Position numbers and translations under genes: made by a program. DNA of 64,000 nt from Cellulophaga baltica. GTDB lineage: Bacteria > Bacteroidota > Bacteroidia > Flavobacteriales > Flavobacteriaceae. Below, piece after piece: positions 1 through 9,301 of this stretch. The notes below the pieces were generated by a model that was not told the origin of the DNA, did not search any database, and saw nothing but the letters and a program-made list of their open reading frames with translations. Every line of letters starts with the position of its first letter. The stretch's first letter is position 1. The stretch lies in NCBI RefSeq assembly GCF_900102165.1, contig NZ_FNBD01000001.1:671893-735892 (forward strand). Direction: 5' to 3'.

Positions 1-539
1 AAATGTTGTGTTGCCGCATGATCACCATTGATAACATCTAATGTTGCTTGCTGTTGTTTTGGATGATTTAAAAAATACGCCCCCACCAATTTACCATACC
101 AAGGCCATTCATATTCCGTATCGGTTGCAGCATGAATACCCAAGTAACTACCGCCGTTTTTGATATAATTCTCAAAAGCTACTTGCTGTTCATCACCTAA
201 AACATCTCCAGTAGTGCTTAGAAATACAACTAATTGGTATTTTTTAAGATTTGCGGCATTAAACTGCAATGAATCATCGGTTTGGTAAACCTCAAATTTA
301 TTAGATAGACCTAATTCTTTAATAGTAGAAACCCCTTTTTCTATAGATCCATGCCTATAGCCCGCGGTTTTAGTAAATATTAAAACTTTAGGCTTTAATG
401 CTTCTAATTTAGTTTTTGAAATTTTTAAAGGTTCCGGGTGATTTAGCACCACTTGCTGATCTACAACCTTCGTTGTAGCACAAGAACCTAAGATTAAAAA
501 TAGAGCTCCCAGAAGAATACCAGAAAAAACAGAATTCAT
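1..539 (-). CDS. ThuA-like domain lipoprotein, C-terminus outside window
   Basis: Reading leftward from the ATG at 537-539, the frame stays open to the window edge, so about 179 N-terminal residues are visible. The first 20 residues form a lipoprotein signal with the lipobox LGSC, so the mature protein should be anchored by Cys in an envelope membrane. After a short linker comes a ThuA/type-1-glutamine-amidotransferase-like fold with the signatures KVLIFTKTAGYRHGSI and GGSYLGIHAATDT, which are usual in Bacteroidota ThuA proteins. Family members are linked to carbohydrate catabolism, but the substrate cannot be read from this part. The gene is transcribed away from the AraC regulator side with 86 bases between them. 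The family call is firm and the function is open. Confidence 0.85.
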   Translation of the reverse strand, partial: MNSVFSGILLGALFLILGSCATTKVVDQQVVLNHPEPLKISKTKLEALKPKVLIFTKTAGYRHGSIEKGVSTIKELGLSNKFEVYQTDDSLQFNAANLKKYQLVVFLSTTGDVLGDEQQVAFENYIKNGGSYLGIHAATDTEYEWPWYGKLVGAYFLNHPKQQQATLDVINGDHAATQH

Positions 540-625
540 AATGTGTGTATTTAATGAACTCTAAATATCGGTATTTCTAAGACACAAGACTATAACTAGT
601 GTCCCAAAATGGAGCAAAATTGTGT

Positions 626-1540
626 TTATCCGGCCAATGCCATTAAATATTTCTTTGGTGTAGTACCATACTTCTTCTTAAAAGCCGCTATAAAGTGACT
701 CGAAGTACTGTAACCAACTTTAAGACCTACTTCATTAACATTATGCTGACCGCTTTCTAACATTTTACGCGCATACTCCATTTTATAATCGAATAAAAAA
801 CTAAAAACAGAATCGCCATAAATTTGTTTAAAACCTTCTTTTAATTTTTTTATTGGCAGCCCTATTTCATCCGAAAGTTCGGTGAGCGTAGGTGGTTCTG
901 CCATTCTGGAAATAATGATTTCTTTTGCCTTACGGATTCTCCGTACATTGTCCTCGTCTACCAAGAAAGGACATTGTTCTAAATCTGCATCTGAACTTTT
1001 ATTAAAATAGAGAGAAATAAGCTCATAGACCTTTCCTTTTATATAGAGTTCTTTTATAGAAGGATGAAGATTGTAATTCATCATCTGACTAAGAATTACC
1101 GCTATTGCAGGACTAAAACCTTCTTGACTGTAATATTTTTTGTCTTTATTATCTTTATTCAAGAACGGAATGTAATCTGCTTCTTTAGAGAATAAAGAAT
1201 GAAACTTACGAATGGTCATTACTACAGATACAATCCAAGAATTTGGACTCAGTTCTAAATTAAGAGGTAAATCTATTTGCGTATTATAGAGCAAAAGCGA
1301 ATTCTCCTCTGGCACTTCTAAAGCATAGCGCCCATCATTAAAAATAAACTTAGCACTACCCTTCAAACAAAAATGAAACTGAATAAAGGAACTGTCTATT
1401 TGCTTGCTAACTTTTTGAATATCAATGCTATCATTCTGAATTTTTAGCGCAAAAAAACCTTCATCAATTAACACCTCTTCAAATGAACCTTGAGCGTCAT
1501 TTATTTCATCCATAACCGTATAAATTATATTTATCACCAA
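626..1540 (-). CDS. AraC-family transcriptional regulator
   Basis: This 304-residue protein has an N-terminal ligand-type region (about 1-200, no recognised effector motif) and a C-terminal AraC/XylS double helix-turn-helix (about 205-300). The second helix region ends in the usual signature VGYSTSSHFIAAFKKKYGTTPKKY. It is divergent from hemA with 175 bases between them, so regulation of the heme operon or of itself from that gap is a reasonable inference, not shown. An internal ATG at codon 10 (position 1513, MDEINDAQ) is an equally plausible start. No signal peptide or membrane segment is seen, so it should act in the cytoplasm. Confidence 0.9.
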   Translation of the reverse strand: MVINIIYTVMDEINDAQGSFEEVLIDEGFFALKIQNDSIDIQKVSKQIDSSFIQFHFCLKGSAKFIFNDGRYALEVPEENSLLLYNTQIDLPLNLELSPNSWIVSVVMTIRKFHSLFSKEADYIPFLNKDNKDKKYYSQEGFSPAIAVILSQMMNYNLHPSIKELYIKGKVYELISLYFNKSSDADLEQCPFLVDEDNVRRIRKAKEIIISRMAEPPTLTELSDEIGLPIKKLKEGFKQIYGDSVFSFLFDYKMEYARKMLESGQHNVNEVGLKVGYSTSSHFIAAFKKKYGTTPKKYLMALAG

Positions 1541-1688
1541 TTTAGAAGTATTCTAAATTGGCAGACCCATGGTCATATATTCCCTATAAAATTAAGCTAA
1601 ATAGTAGAATTAGCATGGAAAAAGCTGCAAAATTCTTGAAACGACACTAATTGTTCCGCTAGCGTTACTTTTATCAAAACCATGGAAG

Positions 1689-1696
1689 TACTTTTG
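1689..1696 (+). promoter_or_regulatory. Candidate -7 element (TACTTTTG) for hemA
   Basis: TACTTTTG followed by C fits the Bacteroidota -7 consensus TAnnTTTG exactly and lies 19 bases before the hemA ATG, which implies a very short leader. No TTG sits at the expected 17-23 base spacing upstream, so the promoter may need an activator. The divergent AraC protein is the obvious candidate. Confidence 0.5.
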
Positions 1697-1715
1697 CCAC
1701 GATTGCAAAGATTAC

Positions 1716-2972
1716 ATGAAAGATTATCACATTTCTAAACACAACTCGTTTTATACGATTGGACTTAACTACAAAAAGGCAGATGCCGAAATTCGTGGTA
1801 AGTTCAGCTTAAACGAATTAGCCATAGACAGTTTACTGATACAAGCTAAAGGCCAAGGTATAGATGGACTCTTAGTTACATCAACATGTAACAGAACTGA
1901 ACTATACGGTTTTGCACAACACCCTTTTCAACTTATAAAATTACTTTGCGACAATACTTTAGGTACTGTTGAAGAATTTCAAGAGGTAGCCTATGTCTAT
2001 AAAAATAATGACGCCATAAGTCATTTATTCAAAGTAGGTACAGGATTAGATAGTCAGATTCTTGGAGATTTCGAAATTATAAGTCAATTACGACAAAGCT
2101 TTAATCGCTCTAAAAAATTAGAAATTGCCAATCCGTTTATAGAACGCCTTTGCAACTCTGTAATACAAGCTAGCAAAAAGATAAAAAACGAAACTGAAAT
2201 TTCTTCAGGAGCTACTTCCGTATCCTTTGCTTCGGTTCAGTATATTATGAGAAATGTACCCGAAATTTCAACAAAGAATATTTTATTATTCGGAACAGGA
2301 AAAATAGGAAGAAACACCTGTGAGAACTTGATTAAACACACAGCAAACTCTCACATTACGCTTATCAACAGAACAAAAGATAAGGCAGAGAAAATTGCAG
2401 GCAAATTCAACTTAGTAGTAAAAGACTACGGGGATTTACAAACAGAGATTAGAAATACAGATGTATTGATTGTCGCTACAGGAGCACAATCACCGACAAT
2501 TTCTAAGGAGTTAATATACACCAAGAAGCCGCTATTAATTTTAGATTTATCTATTCCGAAAAATGTATCTGATGATGTTACTGAGTTACCAAATGTAACC
2601 CTAATACATCTAGATCATCTTTCGCAAATGACGGATGAAACATTAGAAAAAAGAAAGCAGTTTATTCCTGAGGCAGAAGCTATTATTGAGCAAATAAAAG
2701 AAGAATTTATCCAGTGGTTAGAAACTAGAAAATTTGCTCCCGTTATAAAAGCATTAAAAAAGAAGCTTAAAGTAATGAAAGATGAAGAACTCAACTTTCA
2801 AAGCAAGAAGTTATCTGATTTTAATTCCGTTCAAGCAGACATTGTTTCTGAACGTATTATTCAAAAAATCACCAAACAATTCGCAAATCACTTAAAAGGC
2901 GATGATATTGATGCTGATAACAGTTTGGCGTTAATTCAAAAAGTGTTTCAATTAGAAGTAGAAAGTAAATGA
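1716..2972 (+). CDS. hemA: Glutamyl-tRNA reductase
   Basis: This is the first committed step of C5 tetrapyrrole synthesis: NADPH-dependent reduction of glutamyl-tRNA to glutamate-1-semialdehyde. The 418 residues match the family's normal length. The catalytic cysteine is Cys58 in STCNRTELYG, the substrate-site motif LDSQILGDFEI is at about 111-121, and the NADPH-binding GTGKIG is at 193-198. A charged helical dimerisation domain ends the protein. The stop codon overlaps the start of hemC-hemD (ATGA), so the two are translationally coupled. It is the first gene of the heme operon, next to a divergent AraC regulator. hemL, needed for the next step, is not in this window. Confidence 0.97.
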   Translation: MKDYHISKHNSFYTIGLNYKKADAEIRGKFSLNELAIDSLLIQAKGQGIDGLLVTSTCNRTELYGFAQHPFQLIKLLCDNTLGTVEEFQEVAYVYKNNDAISHLFKVGTGLDSQILGDFEIISQLRQSFNRSKKLEIANPFIERLCNSVIQASKKIKNETEISSGATSVSFASVQYIMRNVPEISTKNILLFGTGKIGRNTCENLIKHTANSHITLINRTKDKAEKIAGKFNLVVKDYGDLQTEIRNTDVLIVATGAQSPTISKELIYTKKPLLILDLSIPKNVSDDVTELPNVTLIHLDHLSQMTDETLEKRKQFIPEAEAIIEQIKEEFIQWLETRKFAPVIKALKKKLKVMKDEELNFQSKKLSDFNSVQADIVSERIIQKITKQFANHLKGDDIDADNSLALIQKVFQLEVESK

Positions 2973-4543
2973 GTAAGATAATCCGCATTGGAACACGTGA
3001 TAGTGAATTGGCACTATGGCAAGCAAAAACCGTACAGAAACAATTAAAAGAACAAGGATACCAATCGGTATTAGTTCCTGTTAAATCTATAGGTGATTTG
3101 GTTTTAGACAAGCCACTTCATGAATTAGGTATTACGGGTGTCTTTACAAAAACATTAGACATTGCAATGCTTAAAGGCGAAATTGATATTGCTGTACATT
3201 CTATGAAAGATGTACCAACGGTATTGCCAAAAGGTATTGTACAAGCTGCTGTTTTAAAGCGCGGTAATTACATGGATATTTTAGCTTTTAAAAATAACGA
3301 AGAGTTTCTTGGACAGAAAGAAGCGGTTATTGCCACCGGAAGCTTACGAAGAAAAGCACAATGGCTTAATAGATACCCAAGTCATGAGATTGTAGACTTA
3401 CGTGGTAACGTTCAAACAAGAGCAGAGAAACTAGACAACAATGACTGGAACGGCGCCATATTTGCGGCAGCTGGTCTAGAACGTGTTGGTTTAGAATTTG
3501 AAAATACTATAGGATTAACATGGATGGTTCCTGCCCCTGCTCAAGGTGCAGTGGTTGTCGTTGCTTTAGAAGATGATGAGTTTTCTAAAAATGCATGTAA
3601 GGAATTAAACCATAAAGAAACTGAAATCTGTACTACTTTAGAACGTAAGTTCTTAAACCTTTTAGAAGGTGGTTGTACCGCTCCTATTGGAGCCTTAGCT
3701 ATAATTAAGGATACCAATATAAGTTTAAAAGGAGTTTTACTAAGTGTTGACGGAAAGAAAAAAATTGAAGTAGAGTTCACCTCAAAATTAGGCAAACACG
3801 AAAACTTAGCCGAAGCATGTGTAGAACGCATATTTAGCCGTGGTGGAAAATTACTAATGAGTGAAATTGCAGGAATCACGAAAGAACCTGTTGTTTTCTC
3901 TACTAAAAAATTAACTACGGAACAAGCAGAGCGTTTTGATTCTAAAATAGCGGTGGCTTCAGAAGATTTTATTCAAATTAGCTTAAATAGAATTCCAAGA
4001 CTTACCTTAAAGGCAGCGCATAAAAACGTAATAATTACAAGCCAAAATGCTGTTGAAGCGTTAATTGCTAGTATCAATCCTGAAGAGCTTAAATTTGAAA
4101 ATATCTATTGCGTGGGTCGTAAAACCAAGCGCTTAATAGAAAGAAGAATTGGAAAGGTTACTCATTTTGAAAGCAGTGCAAAAGAGCTAGCAGACTACCT
4201 CGTAGAACACATAGATGGAACTACAGCAAGCTATTTCTGTAGCAATATACGCTTAGATGAATTACCTAGCATCTTAGCAGAGCATAGAATTGAACTTACC
4301 GAGATAGAAGCCTATAGCACCAAAAAATCACCCGTAAAAGTAGCAAACTCTATAAAAGGCGTGCTCTTTTACAGCCCTTCTACTATAGACAGCTATCTTC
4401 AAGAAAATACTTCTGATGTAGTTGCTTATTGTATTGGAGACACTACAGCTACGGAAGCTAAAAAACATTTCTCAAAAGTTCACACCGCTAAAATGCCTAC
4501 CTTAGAGTCTGTTATTGACTTAGTTAATAAAGACTACGAGTAA
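2969..4543 (+). CDS. hemC-hemD: Fused hydroxymethylbilane synthase / uroporphyrinogen-III synthase
   Basis: Residues 1 to about 305 are a complete porphobilinogen deaminase. They contain HSMKDVP with catalytic Asp81, TGSLRRKAQW, DLRGNVQTR and the dipyrromethane-cofactor cysteine Cys236 in EGGCTAPIGA. Residues from about 310 to 524 are a HemD domain, recognisable by weak but typical blocks such as IITSQNAVEAL, YCVGRKT and VLFYSPSTIDSYL. One protein therefore makes hydroxymethylbilane and closes it to uroporphyrinogen III. No stop or frameshift separates the halves, so it is a true fusion. It overlaps hemA by 4 bases and is followed after 15 bases by the potassium transporter gene. The HemC assignment is certain and the HemD assignment is strong by position and motifs. 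Confidence 0.95.
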   Translation: MSKIIRIGTRDSELALWQAKTVQKQLKEQGYQSVLVPVKSIGDLVLDKPLHELGITGVFTKTLDIAMLKGEIDIAVHSMKDVPTVLPKGIVQAAVLKRGNYMDILAFKNNEEFLGQKEAVIATGSLRRKAQWLNRYPSHEIVDLRGNVQTRAEKLDNNDWNGAIFAAAGLERVGLEFENTIGLTWMVPAPAQGAVVVVALEDDEFSKNACKELNHKETEICTTLERKFLNLLEGGCTAPIGALAIIKDTNISLKGVLLSVDGKKKIEVEFTSKLGKHENLAEACVERIFSRGGKLLMSEIAGITKEPVVFSTKKLTTEQAERFDSKIAVASEDFIQISLNRIPRLTLKAAHKNVIITSQNAVEALIASINPEELKFENIYCVGRKTKRLIERRIGKVTHFESSAKELADYLVEHIDGTTASYFCSNIRLDELPSILAEHRIELTEIEAYSTKKSPVKVANSIKGVLFYSPSTIDSYLQENTSDVVAYCIGDTTATEAKKHFSKVHTAKMPTLESVIDLVNKDYE

Positions 4544-4558
4544 TTTAGACCGTTAATC

Positions 4559-6307
4559 ATGTGGAATAAAGTCAGGTTATCTAGCCTTGCCGTTCTATTC
4601 TTAGATCTTGGCTTGGTAATCTTTTTAATTTACGACTTTGGTTTTAAAGACTACCAGGATTTAAGACAGTACAAATTAATTGTGCTGCCCACCTTAGTAT
4701 TAGCGTTAATCCTATTTAATCTCTATAAGTATAGGCTTTTTAAAAGGCAGCGCAAATCAAACATTAGCCCCAAAATAAATCTTTACTACCTCTCCCTACT
4801 CGTTATAGTAGAAGTGGTTACTATCATTAGCGATTTTGAAATCTCTTTGTTTGATAGTTTTTTCAATCTGCGTTATGTTATTGAGTACGGCCTTTTATTT
4901 TACTTTTTCATTCGAATCTCCTTTTTGGTACGTAAAATATATGCCATCTATTTTAACCCTGCGATTTTGTTTGTTGGAAGTTTTGCCATCATCGCATTAG
5001 GAGGAACATTTTTATTAATGCTACCAGCCTCTACTACTCATGGCATATCATTTATAGACGCTTTGTTTACCGCCACAAGTGCTACCTCTGTTACCGGATT
5101 AATTGTAGTAGATACTGCCAAAGATTTTACGTCTTTTGGGCAAACGGTTATCATGGTAGTTTTTCAATTAGGAGGCTTGGGGATGTTAACGTTTACTTCC
5201 TTTTTTGCTTATTTTTTCAAAACAGGATCCTCGTTTAGAGAAAGTCTTTATATGAAAGACATTATGGGAAATAATGATGAACTAGGCGGAATCATGAAAA
5301 GAGTAATGCAAGTTGTTGCTTTTTCATTGCTAGTTGAAGCATTGGGCGCTGTTTTGATTTACACCTCCTTACCCAATTCTGACACCATACCCAATCAAGG
5401 ATTTTTTGCCGTATTTCATGCCGTATCAGCATATTGTAATGCAGGCTTCTCCTTAGAGTCAATGGGCTTGTATGATATTAATCTTAGGTTTAATTATTAT
5501 TTACAATGGATACTAATGGCCCTCATCATTTTTGGAGGATTAGGGTACCACATTGCCTTTAATGTCATACAATACGTAAAAAGGTTTATCACCAACCTCT
5601 TTAGATCTAAAAACAAAATTTTTATCTCTAGAGTCATTCTACTGAATACCAAGATTGTCTTATACACTTCCGCTCTACTAGTTGTTTGCGGAACCGGATT
5701 TTTCTTAATTTCTGAGCAACATACCAATTTAATAGAACATACCACTTGGTTTGGAAAATTAACTACCTCGTTATTCTCTTCTGTAACCGCAAGAACAGCG
5801 GGGTTTAACACCGTAGACTATGCTAATTTTAGTATTCCAGGCATCCTGTTTATGATATTTCTGATGTGGATAGGAGCATCACCCGCCTCTACCGGTGGAG
5901 GAATTAAAACCACTACGTTTGCCATTGCCACATTGAACGTGTTTTTTGTTGCTAAAGACCAACCATATATAGAAATAGGGACACGAAGAATCGCAGCACA
6001 ATCTGTACGTAGAGCTTTTGCTATTATGGCTATTTCATTAGCTAGTATTGGAACAGGTATCTTATTTTTGCTCATATTTAACCCAGAATTTAGTTTGCTA
6101 CAAATAGCCTTTGAAGTATTTTCTGCCTTTAGTACCGTTGGTGTATCTATGGGAATTACCGCTTCACTTTCAGACCTAAGTAAGTTGGTCTTAATTTTAT
6201 TGATGTTTTTAGGAAGAATAGGTCTTTTAAATTTAATGATTGGATTATTGAAAAATGTGAGTCAGGCAGACTATAGTTATCCTGAAGAAAATATATTAAT
6301 AAATTAA
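4559..6307 (+). CDS. ktrB: TrkH/KtrB-family potassium uptake channel subunit
   Basis: This 582-residue integral membrane protein has an N-terminal extension of about 130 residues with several hydrophobic segments. The TrkH/KtrB core follows, with four pore-loop repeats. Recognisable pieces are ATSATSVTGLIVVDT (first selectivity loop), FQLGGLGMLTFTSFFAY, NAGFSLES, FGGLGYH, TARTAGFNTVD, ASPASTGGGIKTTTFAIA and STVGVSMGI. It imports K+ (possibly Na+-coupled) across the inner membrane. The next gene is the matching cytoplasmic gating subunit, 14 bases downstream. Both sit inside the heme operon with no terminator on either side, so they are probably co-transcribed with hemA and hemC-hemD. Confidence 0.93.
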   Translation: MWNKVRLSSLAVLFLDLGLVIFLIYDFGFKDYQDLRQYKLIVLPTLVLALILFNLYKYRLFKRQRKSNISPKINLYYLSLLVIVEVVTIISDFEISLFDSFFNLRYVIEYGLLFYFFIRISFLVRKIYAIYFNPAILFVGSFAIIALGGTFLLMLPASTTHGISFIDALFTATSATSVTGLIVVDTAKDFTSFGQTVIMVVFQLGGLGMLTFTSFFAYFFKTGSSFRESLYMKDIMGNNDELGGIMKRVMQVVAFSLLVEALGAVLIYTSLPNSDTIPNQGFFAVFHAVSAYCNAGFSLESMGLYDINLRFNYYLQWILMALIIFGGLGYHIAFNVIQYVKRFITNLFRSKNKIFISRVILLNTKIVLYTSALLVVCGTGFFLISEQHTNLIEHTTWFGKLTTSLFSSVTARTAGFNTVDYANFSIPGILFMIFLMWIGASPASTGGGIKTTTFAIATLNVFFVAKDQPYIEIGTRRIAAQSVRRAFAIMAISLASIGTGILFLLIFNPEFSLLQIAFEVFSAFSTVGVSMGITASLSDLSKLVLILLMFLGRIGLLNLMIGLLKNVSQADYSYPEENILIN

Positions 6308-6321
6308 CCAAAATTGCTCGT

Positions 6322-7002
6322 ATGAAAATTATAGTTATCGGACTTGGAAATTTTGGAATGTCGGCCGCCATCAACCTATCAAACACTAACAATGAAGTGA
6401 TTGCGGTAGATGTGGACCCTGAGAAAATCAGTCAAATAAAAGATCAAGTTGCACATGCAGTAGCCTTTGATGCCAAAAAAGAATCTGCGTATAACTCACT
6501 ACCCTTAAAAAATACAGATTTAGTTATTATTGCTATTGGAGATAGAAACGGTACGGCTATTATGAGTACCGCCATTATAAAGAAATTAACCAATGCTAAA
6601 ATAATTGCTAGGGCGTCTTCCCCTATTGAAGATACCATCTTACAAGCCATGGGTGTAGATCAAATTATACATCCTGAAAGAGAATTTGCAGAGAAATTCA
6701 CAAAAACCATTAATTTAGATGGGAGCATTGATAATTTTGAAGTAGATGAGGACCATTTAGTTTCGGAAATTGAAGTCCCGAAAGACCTGATAGGCACAAC
6801 TATACTAGCCTCTAAATTTAGAGAAAATTACGATGTAAATATTATTACAATCATACGGCAACAAAAAAAGAAAAACATTTTAGGAAGTACCTACACGAAG
6901 AAAGACGTACTAGGCACACCAGATCCTAACACCGTTTTACAAAAAGGAGATATCCTTGTTGTATTCGGTAAGGACAAAAATATCAAAAGAATATTAAAAT
7001 AA
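6322..7002 (+). CDS. ktrA: TrkA/KtrA-family potassium channel regulatory subunit
   Basis: This 226-residue cytoplasmic protein carries one RCK_N Rossmann domain (about 1-130, nucleotide motif GLGNFGMSAA at 7-16, acidic strand end VDVDP) and one RCK_C domain (about 140-226). That is the KtrA size, about half of an E. coli-type TrkA with its duplicated RCK module. RCK rings bind ATP/ADP or NAD(H) and gate the membrane subunit encoded just upstream. The short spacing indicates one transcript. The ligand is not readable from the sequence. Confidence 0.93.
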   Translation: MKIIVIGLGNFGMSAAINLSNTNNEVIAVDVDPEKISQIKDQVAHAVAFDAKKESAYNSLPLKNTDLVIIAIGDRNGTAIMSTAIIKKLTNAKIIARASSPIEDTILQAMGVDQIIHPEREFAEKFTKTINLDGSIDNFEVDEDHLVSEIEVPKDLIGTTILASKFRENYDVNIITIIRQQKKKNILGSTYTKKDVLGTPDPNTVLQKGDILVVFGKDKNIKRILK

Positions 7003-7038
7003 TTTATACCAATTGTTTTTTTCTAATAAATTAAACCT

Positions 7039-7410
7039 ATGCTACACGCAATTCATCCTAAATTACCGATGCGCAATAAAACTGTAACAAAACAGTACTA
7101 CATTGACCAATTAGGCTTTAATGAACTGGGCACTGTAGCGTATGATGATTATCTTATGATTAGTAAAGATGCTATAGAGATTCATTTTTTTAAGTTTGAA
7201 GCACTTAAACCCAAGGAAAATTACGGACAAGTATACATAAGAACAACTAACATTACTAAATTATACCAAACGTTTTTAAATAAGAAAATTTCTATTCACC
7301 CTAACGGTTCCTTAAATTTGAAACCTTGGGGACTAAAAGAATTTTCAATCTTAGATCCTGATCATAATTTAATAACCTTTGGAGAACAACTATTAAAAAA
7401 TAGCTTATAA
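7039..7410 (+). CDS. VOC superfamily (glyoxalase/bleomycin-resistance-like) protein
   Basis: This 123-residue single-domain protein has the beta-alpha-beta-beta-beta layout of VOC proteins. The first half begins with [24 protein letters not shown] and ends near IEIHFFKFE. The second half holds [11 protein letters not shown] and a closing [19 protein letters not shown]. The His and Glu positions are in places used for metal or ligand binding, but several VOC proteins of this type only bind drugs or small molecules without catalysis. It is squeezed between ktrA and hemE, with one base between its stop and the hemE ATG, so it is co-transcribed and probably coupled to hemE. Its role there is unknown. 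Confidence 0.85.
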   Translation: MLHAIHPKLPMRNKTVTKQYYIDQLGFNELGTVAYDDYLMISKDAIEIHFFKFEALKPKENYGQVYIRTTNITKLYQTFLNKKISIHPNGSLNLKPWGLKEFSILDPDHNLITFGEQLLKNSL

Positions 7411-7411
7411 C

Positions 7412-8437
7412 ATGATAAAAAACGATTTATTCTTACGCGCATTAAAAGGAGAAACAGTAGAACGTCCACCTGTATGGATGATGCGCCAAGCAGGTAGGTA
7501 TTTACCTGAATTCATGGAAATTAAAAAAGAATATGATTTCTTTACAAGATGTCAAACTCCGGAGTTAGCCTCTGAAATCACCGTACAACCAATTCGCAGA
7601 TATGGCATGGATGCCGCTATTTTATTCTCTGATATCTTAGTGATCCCGCAGGCGATGAACATAGAGGTACAAATGAAGCCAGACTTTGGCCCGTATTTAC
7701 CAAACCCTATTCGCACACAAAAAGATGTAGACGCTGTTATTGTTCCGGATGTAGAGATAGCCTTAGACTATGTAATGAAAGCTATTAAGGCCACTAAAGA
7801 GAAATTGAATGACGAAGTACCCTTAATTGGATTTGCGGGCTCTCCGTGGACTATTTTGTGTTATTGCGTTCAAGGCCAGGGAAGCAAGAATTTTGATAAA
7901 GCTAAAGAATTTTGTTTTATGCAACCTCTTGCAGCACACCAATTGCTACAAAAAATCACAGATACCACTATAGCCTACTTAAAAGCAAAAGTAAAGGCGG
8001 GTGTTAATGCCGTTCAGGTATTTGATTCCTGGGGCGGAATGCTATCGCCTACAGATTATACCGAATTTTCATGGAACTATATTCAACAAATCATAGATGC
8101 TTTAAAAGAAGAAACGCCAGTGATTGTTTTCGGAAAAGGTTGTTGGTTTGCTCTAGGTGATATGGCAAAATCCGGTGCAGCTGCCTTAGGTGTTGACTGG
8201 ACCTGCTCTGCTAGAAATGCACGTTACCTAACAGGTGGGAATATTACCTTACAAGGAAATTTTGATCCTGCACGTTTGCTTTCAACACCAGCGGACATCA
8301 AAAGAATGGTTACCCAAATGATTAATGAATTTGGTAAAGATAAATATGTGGTGAATCTTGGTCATGGTATTTTGCCAAATGTTCCTGTAGATAATGCTAG
8401 AGCATTTATAGATGCCGTTAAAGAATACAAAGGATAA
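7412..8437 (+). CDS. hemE: Uroporphyrinogen decarboxylase
   Basis: This enzyme decarboxylates the four acetate side chains of uroporphyrinogen III to give coproporphyrinogen III. The 341 residues are the family length. The substrate-binding motif [11 protein letters not shown] (Arg25 and Arg29) is at the N-terminus, the essential Asp74 is in LFSDILVIP, and [18 protein letters not shown] and the closing [12 protein letters not shown] are all intact. It starts one base after the VOC gene. Downstream are 59 bases and then the EI24-family gene on the same strand. The assignment is unambiguous. Confidence 0.98.
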   Translation: MIKNDLFLRALKGETVERPPVWMMRQAGRYLPEFMEIKKEYDFFTRCQTPELASEITVQPIRRYGMDAAILFSDILVIPQAMNIEVQMKPDFGPYLPNPIRTQKDVDAVIVPDVEIALDYVMKAIKATKEKLNDEVPLIGFAGSPWTILCYCVQGQGSKNFDKAKEFCFMQPLAAHQLLQKITDTTIAYLKAKVKAGVNAVQVFDSWGGMLSPTDYTEFSWNYIQQIIDALKEETPVIVFGKGCWFALGDMAKSGAAALGVDWTCSARNARYLTGGNITLQGNFDPARLLSTPADIKRMVTQMINEFGKDKYVVNLGHGILPNVPVDNARAFIDAVKEYKG

Positions 8438-8496
8438 AATATTAGTTGCTATTATAATTGTTAGATTTATAGAACCGAACCTTAAAAAGTAAGCGT

Positions 8497-9261
8497 ATGT
8501 TAAAAAATATTCTATTAGGTATAAAATCATATTCCGGCACATTTAAACTCATGAAAGAGCTTAAACTATGGAAGTATTTTTTTATACCAATGGTTATTAG
8601 TTTAATCACAGCATCGCTTATAGGAGTGGCTGCTTGGAGCCTATCAAGTAGTTTTGGAGAATTTATAGCTACTTTGTGGATTTGGGATTTTGGTAAAGAT
8701 ACCTTCACCTCTATCTCCACATTATTTAGTGGACTCATAATTCTAGTCTTAGGTTTTATCCTTTACAAGCATATTGTAATGGCGCTTTCCGCACCGTTTA
8801 TGAGCCCAGTTTCCGAAAAAATTGAAGCACATTTAACAGGTGTTGAAAATCATGATCACAAAAAGACATCGTTTAATGAACAATTATGGCGCGGAATAAA
8901 AATCAATATTAGAAATTTAGGAAAAGAACTATTATATACCCTTCCATTGCTATTATTGAAACTCATTCCAGTAGTCAACATATTTTCAGCAATAGCGCTC
9001 TTTCTGTTACAAGCCTATTATGCAGGTTTTGGTAGTATGGATTACACCCTAGAACGTCATTTTAATTATAAAGATAGTATAGATTTTGTACGAAAAAATA
9101 GAGGAGCTGCCATAGGAAATGGAATAATTTTTATGCTGTTTTTATTTATACCTGTAATTGGTATCATCATCGTCCTACCACTTTCAGTTACTGCCGCATC
9201 AATAAAAACAATCGGTATAATACAAAAAAACCAATTAGAACAAAATATTATAAATAATTAA
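8497..9261 (+). CDS. EI24/CysZ-like integral membrane protein
   Basis: This 254-residue protein matches the EI24 domain family (named from etoposide-induced 2.4, and including bacterial CysZ). It shows four hydrophobic stretches: about 28-50, 70-95, 140-175 and 205-235. The family block YKHIVMALSAPFMSPVSEKIEAHLTG lies after the second segment, and GFGSMDYTLERHFNY lies in the second half. CysZ proteins carry sulfate, but that cannot be inferred for this clade, and many flavobacterial homologues are uncharacterised. It follows hemE in the same direction and precedes a GNAT gene, suggesting it belongs to the heme operon. Confidence 0.85.
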   Translation: MLKNILLGIKSYSGTFKLMKELKLWKYFFIPMVISLITASLIGVAAWSLSSSFGEFIATLWIWDFGKDTFTSISTLFSGLIILVLGFILYKHIVMALSAPFMSPVSEKIEAHLTGVENHDHKKTSFNEQLWRGIKINIRNLGKELLYTLPLLLLKLIPVVNIFSAIALFLLQAYYAGFGSMDYTLERHFNYKDSIDFVRKNRGAAIGNGIIFMLFLFIPVIGIIIVLPLSVTAASIKTIGIIQKNQLEQNIINN

Positions 9262-9301
9262 ATTATAGTACGTTACATACATTTAATTAAACAACTAAAT
9301 T

